Assembly (NCBI GenBank): GCA_028023455.1
Contig: JAQFVV010000001.1
Coordinates: forward strand, 26,654,426 to 26,718,425
Source: Epiperipatus broadwayi
Taxonomy: Eukaryota; Onychophora; Udeonychophora; Euonychophora; Peripatidae
DNA: 64,000 nucleotides
Direction: 5' to 3'
The position numbers were made by a program, and so were the translations under genes. The notes under the pieces were generated by a model. The model saw only the letters and a list, made by a program, of their open reading frames with translations. It had not been told where the DNA came from and did no database searches. This document shows positions 58,986 through 64,000 of the stretch, in pieces. Position 1 is the stretch's first letter; each line of letters starts with the position of its first letter.

Positions 58986-59992
58986 GGGTAGTCTTCTCTT
59001 AGCATGCCGAAACAGCTTGAGGGCGTAATTTCTATGCGAATGCACAGAAATATGCTGTTTAAGTGGCCGCGCCACTATATAACATTCTATTTTAATGCTT
59101 AATCGTAGAAAGAGTCTGTTTCTTGTCTGTGGTGTCTAATATCTATGCTACAGTACAAAAATAGGATGTTTATTCTGCCGCAGTGGTCACCACCACTTAC
59201 GGTGAACTTGGTGTTAAGGGGTTTATATAAGCAATCCGATTTTAAATTTCGCTATAAGTATATTGTGAGGGTGTCTAAAAAATGTCAAAAGTCTTCAAAT
59301 TTGCATGCCCAAGTCATTATTTTCCAAATCCAATGAGGTAGTATGAGGTAATAAAAATTGTGGAAATTTTGCCCAGTTTCTCTAATCAAGGGTGACACTT
59401 TAATCAATTGTCAAAGGGGAGGTATGTGATATTTAGAAAATCACACTAAAATTCATATTTGCATGAGAAAATTTGTGAGACTAATCAAATGGCTGAAGTT
59501 AAAGTGAACAACTTTAAAGTTTGGCATTTATCGTGTACAGAACATGATGGTATTATTTTATTAATGTTTTTTTTATTATGTTCTCAATAGACAGGTTTTA
59601 TTTTTGGTCACGATGTTGTTTTGGAGAAATGATTTGTTTTTTATTCTTCTTAAAATTACAAATTATATTTGTGTGGCCATGATGTTGTTTTGAAGAAATT
59701 ATTTGTTTAATAACTTGTTAAAATTACAAATTTTACACGCACATTCTCGAGGTTACAGCCTCACTAAATATTACTTACGTAATCAATGTGCGTTTAATAA
59801 ATTTAAAATTTTATGTTAGAAAAATAAAAATTAAAAAAAAAAGGTTTATCCAATTTATTTGATTTCTTTTACATAAATTTCATTAGTTATGGGGAAAAAA
59901 AAAGAACAATAGCCCAGTAATGTTATAATTCTAATTGTTTACATAAAAATTATGCCCTCAAGCAGTTTCAACATGCTAAGAGTAAACTACTG
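58986..59992. mobile_element. Non-autonomous TIR element, about 1.0 kb
   Basis: The left end GGGTAGTCTTCTCTTAGCAT continues into GCTTGAGGGCGTAATTTCTA. The complement of the right end (CAGTAGTTTACTCTTAGCAT, GCTTGAGGGCATAATTTTTA) matches over about 50 bp. ATAAAA flanks both sides (58980-58985, 59993-59998) but may be chance in this AT-rich context. Near the left end is a GC-rich palindrome, AGTGGCCGCGCCACT (about 59023-59037). A 62-codon ORF at 59145-59336 has no transposase motif. Confidence 0.75.
59605..59738. repeat. Two-copy tandem repeat of about 67 bp
   Basis: GGTCACGATGTTGTTTTGGA followed by TTAAAATTACAAATT at 59609 recurs as GGCCATGATGTTGTTTTGAA with TTAAAATTACAAATT from 59676. It lies inside the TIR element near its right end. 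The pair is moderately diverged. Confidence 0.75.
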
Positions 59993-59998
59993 ATAAAA

Positions 59999-61013
59999 TT
60001 TTAAAAGTTTGTTAAATCATTCATAAAATCAATAAATTGGTACTTTAAGTCAAGATTCAGCTGAGAGAAAATTGTTTCTCTATATATGTAGAATTACGTT
60101 TGCCAAAAATGGTACAATGGGAAAATACATAATTTATTTAAAGTGTTAACATCAATAATATTTTTAATTTTACATTCATTACTTTATAATTGACTATGTC
60201 TATCATGTGCTTCAATGGGCAAATAAAAACCATCTATCTAGCTTACAATCTTAACTATAACGTATATATTTAACATAAGGCTTATATAATGAACATCCTG
60301 AAAAATCATGCTAGAACTTATTTTCTGGCTAGGTCTTGTTTTCATGGAAACATGGTAGCGGCTATAATATTCCACAATAAAATTTCTTTCCTATTCATTT
60401 TTTAAGTTTCTAGTATTTTCTGTAGTATGTTAGTACAAATATCAGGATGTTTTTTAATGAATCTTTTGTCATTATCTATATCTCACATATATACTCACTC
60501 AATACATCTAATTTGATTTATAGTCAATTTCTTTGCTTTTCAAAATCTCATCTGTAAATACATTCAGTTTTTCTTATTTGGGGTAATCTACATTTCCAAG
60601 ATTAAAAACAAATGTCTGCAATTTTTAGTTAATTCTTTCAGTTTGATTTTTTTCCCCTCTCATTTCCCATATATTATTGTTTTGTTTTTGATCTTAATTA
60701 TGAAAAATATCTATTTTACTCTTCCTTATTTATCATTTGCAAGGTTGAGTCTAATGCATCTACTTTAATGACAACTGTCATCCGCATATCTTAAGCTAAT
60801 TCAAATGTATCTTTTTCTAATGATTACTATATCATCTACATATCTTATTACTTTTTCTTCTCTATAATATATGACAAATACATATAGAAAGATTGACTTT
60901 GCTTGTCTAATATTTCTTCCAATTCAAAGCATTTATTATGCACATATATATAAAACATATTGGAGGATTATATTAACATTATTAGATAAATTTAAATTAT
61001 ATTTATCTTAATA
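59999..61013. other. AT-rich DNA, no gene recognised
   Basis: Only AT-rich sequence. A pyrimidine-rich plus-strand stretch at about 60600-60860 contains two similar CATATCTTA-containing phrases and may be antisense to an old LINE, but no motif can be read. Confidence 0.35.
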
Positions 61014-62525
61014 TGCACAGATGGAAATTTTTATACCATTTAATATTTTATAATGTTAAGCACAGAGAGACTACATAGAATACATACTTAGAGACCTTCA
61101 AATCATTTAAGATCAGGCTAAAAGTTTGCAGCTAAATCAATGCTAGCTTCCTGATATACAGATGTAACCAATGCAACAAGAAGATGTTAGCATAAAACCA
61201 TGCTGACAGGAATGTGCATCTATGGAATGATATTATTAAAGAAGTGATCCTCGTCCAATACAGGGATGTGCATCGGTCTGATGAAGGAATTATATATAAA
61301 AATATTGAGAAAACAAAATCCTCCATATGGAGGGAGAGTGATTCTTGCCATCTTATAGTCCCTATCCATAGAGCATAAAAAATCAAATAGTGTAGGGAAT
61401 ATATCTACCATCAATAATGCTATGGCTACCTTTTTGGGCCATGCATTCATTTGGGTACTACACTCTCGATACTAACGTGGCACAAGAGAATGAGAATCTA
61501 ATGCACCTTTTCATACTACATTGTTATAAAATGTCGTACATCCCTCCATTAACAATGATTCAACTATGAAACAGTCCAAAATTAATCCCACAATCTAATC
61601 TAAACTTTAAGGAATCTATGCAGCCATCTACACTTAACTTTAATTTAATAATTTTGTTAACAAAAAAATGGAAATGATTGATAGCAAATGTTATACATGA
61701 GAAATAAATATTAATAATTAATTTAGAGTTCTTTTGCTCATCAGATAAGAGCTTATTTAGAAGTTTCGCATAAGTTGCAAATTGAAAGTTTGTTTAAGAT
61801 ATCTAATTTAAAAATTCATATTGCACATAAAAGTTTATACTTCCCAGTACATCTAGATGAATCTTCCAGATTGCGGCATGTTATGGAAGTCCATTCTAGT
61901 TATCAAGCTTTGTATATTGTTCTCTTTGGAGACAAAACCGCGACTTGCTATTCATTCAGGAACTATCATTTGGGAGGCCACCTCGGCTGGAGCAAATAAA
62001 GGAAACAAAATCTATTGAGAAACCCTCACATCATGGAGTCCACATTACAGTTGAGATATTTGTAGCCGGACATCACCATTCAATCAATAGTTAATCAAAT
62101 GATGAATCCCCTTCAATTCAATTATTTTTCTTTTATAGTATTAGATCTCTCTTATCACCAAGTTTTCGGACTGATCACTCCTGATGTTGCTCCGATCTTA
62201 TTGGCCATTTCCCTTTCTGGAATGTGTGTTTGTTGGTAACTGCATTGGCCAATTTACTCCCAAGTGGGAAACACCATAATCTTTTAATTTTTATCTCTTA
62301 TCTAACTTTTGATCATGCCCCAAGGATCGTTTGCTTTACATTTATTACATTTTGATAGAACAATCATTTCCATTCTACTAAGATTTAAATATAATTTTTG
62401 AATAGAAACTAATTAACATTATCATTTTCTTTTACATTACTTTAAAAAATAATAATCTTATATCTTTAGATTTTTTTACTTTAATTTACTTTTAAATAAT
62501 TATTTAATAGTTTTCCATCTGTGCA
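61014..62525. mobile_element. Non-autonomous TIR element, copy 2
   Basis: Collinear with 7811-9241 (see that entry for shared blocks). The ends are TGCACAGATGGAAATTTTTA at 61014 and the complement of TGCACAGATGGAAAACTATT ending at 62525, so the inverted ends are better preserved here than in copy 1. A TA precedes the left end, but the right flank reads ATTTTATA, so the duplication is less exact. Short ORFs on either strand (61132-61450 minus, 61775-61999 plus) are not conserved between the copies and are probably chance. Confidence 0.7.
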
Positions 62526-62544
62526 ATTTTATAACTATTATTTG

Positions 62545-63745
62545 AATTTTATTGCAGATATAAATTTCCTACCAATACCAAAATGTTGTTTTACACTCTT
62601 GAGACTTTTATTCTCTTCGACAGCTTTCCTTGCTAGTTCACAGTTATATTTTCATATATTATTTTCAACTCTTTTTTGCATCATTTTACAAAATTCGAGA
62701 CATTCAATCCTTTTAATGCATCATTTTTGTATATCTTCATATTCCTTCTTTTCTTCATAAATTCTCTAGTCTCAGTAGGAATTTTATTGGTCGATTGCTG
62801 CTTTTTTCAACTAACTATCTTTGTTGCAATTTTTAAAAGTGTATCAGTTATTTTCATACTAATTTCATTCAAATCTGAATCATGTTCAAAATCTACTAAT
62901 ACTTGAAACCGATTTGTAAGTTCTAAATTAAATTCATTAGAATGTTTCTGAAGATTAGGAATATCAACTGTAAATATTGTTTTTCTTAATAATTTTTGTC
63001 TCTCTAGTTTTGCATTAACACGTATCTTACATCTTACTAATCGATGATCACTTCCTGTGTTAATTTATTAAGACCATTACAATCTTGAAATATGTATTTT
63101 CTCTTAGTCAAAATATAATCCAATTCTGCTGTATCTTCATTTGGATGCTTCCATGTCCATTTCCTTTTAACATTTTTCTCAAAAAAAGAATTCATAATAT
63201 AAAGTTTTTCTTTTTCTGCAAACTCCACAAGTCGACGTCCTCTCTCATTTCTATTACCATAACCAAAATTACCTACAGCACTTTCATCTTTCATTTGTTT
63301 ATCAATTCTAGCATTAAAGTCTCCTGTAATAATTTTTAAATGTTGTTTACTCTGATCAAAAGTCTTTTGTACATCCATATAAGAATCTTCTACTACTTCA
63401 TCACTATGAGAACTTGTTAAGACATAAACCTGAATTATCTGCATTTGGTATTTGCTATTAAGTTGTATAACTAATCTTGCCATTCTGTCCGATACACCAT
63501 CAATTTCCATAATGTTGTTCAGCCACTTTTTATTTATAATGAATCCTACTCCATTTGTATTTCCAATATTTGTGTCTTTATAGTAGAGTACATATCAACT
63601 TTTTAAATCAATTGTCTCTTCACCTTTTCTTCTAACTTCACAAAGTCCAATAATGTCCCATTTAATATAAGACATTTCTTTTAATTCTTGCAATCTTTCT
63701 TCACTTGAAAGTGATCTACAGTTGTAAGTACCCAAATAAAAAGTC
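62545..63745 (-). pseudogene. 5' fragment of the RTE-like LINE: endonuclease domain, second copy
   Basis: This is the minus-strand endonuclease half of the same family as 35632-36983. Motifs include TFYLGTYNCRSLSSE near 63720-63765, CEVRRKGEETIDLK, VGFIINKKW, DEVVEDSYMDVQKTFDQSK, ITGDFNARIDKQMKDE, TWKHPNEDTAELDYIL, and the S-D-H block shifted by a frameshift near 63065. The longest open part is 63037-63510 (157 codons). It retains residues deleted in the first copy between DEV and GDFNARI. The fragment stops at the IGRKFISAI block (about 62555), so RT and the 3' end are missing. It abuts the TIR element at 62525. Confidence 0.85.
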
Positions 63746-64000
63746 ATCATCAAATGGCAACCTTGGGTCCACAATCAGGGAATTATTACCATCCCCGCCT
63801 TCACCCACCAACTGTTGCCTTGGTTAGTGACTTTAAAGTTTCCTGGGAATAAGGGGTCATGGTTTATTTTTGTCTGTCATGATTATATATATATTGAAAA
63901 AATACTTATCATTTACACATACATTCATTCTGCTTTATGCGGCAACTGAGAAGAAAGACCATAACATTTCTTGATATTAAAGTTACCATGCTAGTTAATG
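63746..64000 (-). other. Possible 5' leader of the RTE-like LINE, then window edge
   Basis: Upstream of the endonuclease start on the minus strand, the sequence stays less AT-rich until about 63850 (GGCGGGGATGGTAATAATTC, AACCAAGGCAACAGTTGGTG). It could be the LINE's 5' untranslated region, absent from the inverted copy. Beyond that it is ordinary AT-rich DNA to the edge. Confidence 0.35.

Noticed and set aside
1-64000. CRISPR arrays, bacterial operons, phage or plasmid modules
   Set aside because: No regularly spaced direct repeats, no ribosome-binding-site-led gene clusters, and clear eukaryotic signals (LINEs, hAT, splice sites).

Overview
The window is a very AT-rich stretch of animal nuclear DNA. 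It has almost no open reading frames of ordinary gene length, no operon-like packing, long gene-free stretches, spliced-exon signals and many decayed transposable elements. Retroelements of RTE, CR1/L2-like and Ty3/Gypsy type, hAT transposons related to ZBED/GTF2IRD2-type proteins, and a short run of CCCTAA telomere-type repeats all point to a metazoan. A mollusc (perhaps a cephalopod) or a cnidarian would fit; the CCCTAA rather than CCTAA motif argues weakly against an insect. The species cannot be fixed from the sequence alone.

Layout. 1-158: 3' tip of an RTE-like LINE. 2990-4600: large imperfect palindrome. 7811-9241: 1.4 kb element with TA flanks and inverted ends, with a second copy at 61014-62525. 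9700-10075: CpG-rich block; 10537-10577: telomere-like repeats. 11340-14245: remnant of a short LTR retroelement whose 3' LTR carries an insertion of about 0.9 kb. 14690-15278: second doubled palindrome. 15.3-25.1 kb: mostly featureless AT-rich DNA with one tRNA-like SINE head. 25130-28136 (minus strand): decayed Ty3/Gypsy element with gag, protease, RT, RNase H and partial integrase, interrupted by a 256-bp foldback insertion with a 13-bp target duplication; a 596-bp tandem repeat lies just upstream of gag. 29830-31083: decayed LINE. 34686-35037 (minus strand): the only convincing host-gene exon, with good splice sites. 35632-38390: RTE-like LINE whose 5' half is inverted, as twin priming would leave it. 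38670-39315, 49727-50237 and 52624-53280: three copies of one foldback repeat family. 40770-52580 (minus strand): long CR1/L2-like LINE whose ORF1 has a PHD-like finger, a coiled coil and an SGNH esterase-like domain. It is broken by two insertions whose removal restores the frame: 42283-44858, which holds an unexplained GC-rich ORF, and 47840-51741, a non-autonomous hAT-like element that itself hosts a near-perfect palindrome. 54573-57310: full-length but dead hAT element with an 8-bp target duplication. 58225-58445 and 58986-59992: DNA-transposon remnants. 62545-63745: second 5' fragment of the RTE-like LINE.

No element looks able to move: every long coding remnant carries stops, frameshifts or lost catalytic residues. 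The nesting gives a relative chronology: the CR1-like LINE came first, the hAT-like element and the 2.6 kb element went into it, and the foldback palindrome lies inside the hAT-like element. All alignments were made by eye, so boundaries given as approximate may move by tens of bases.
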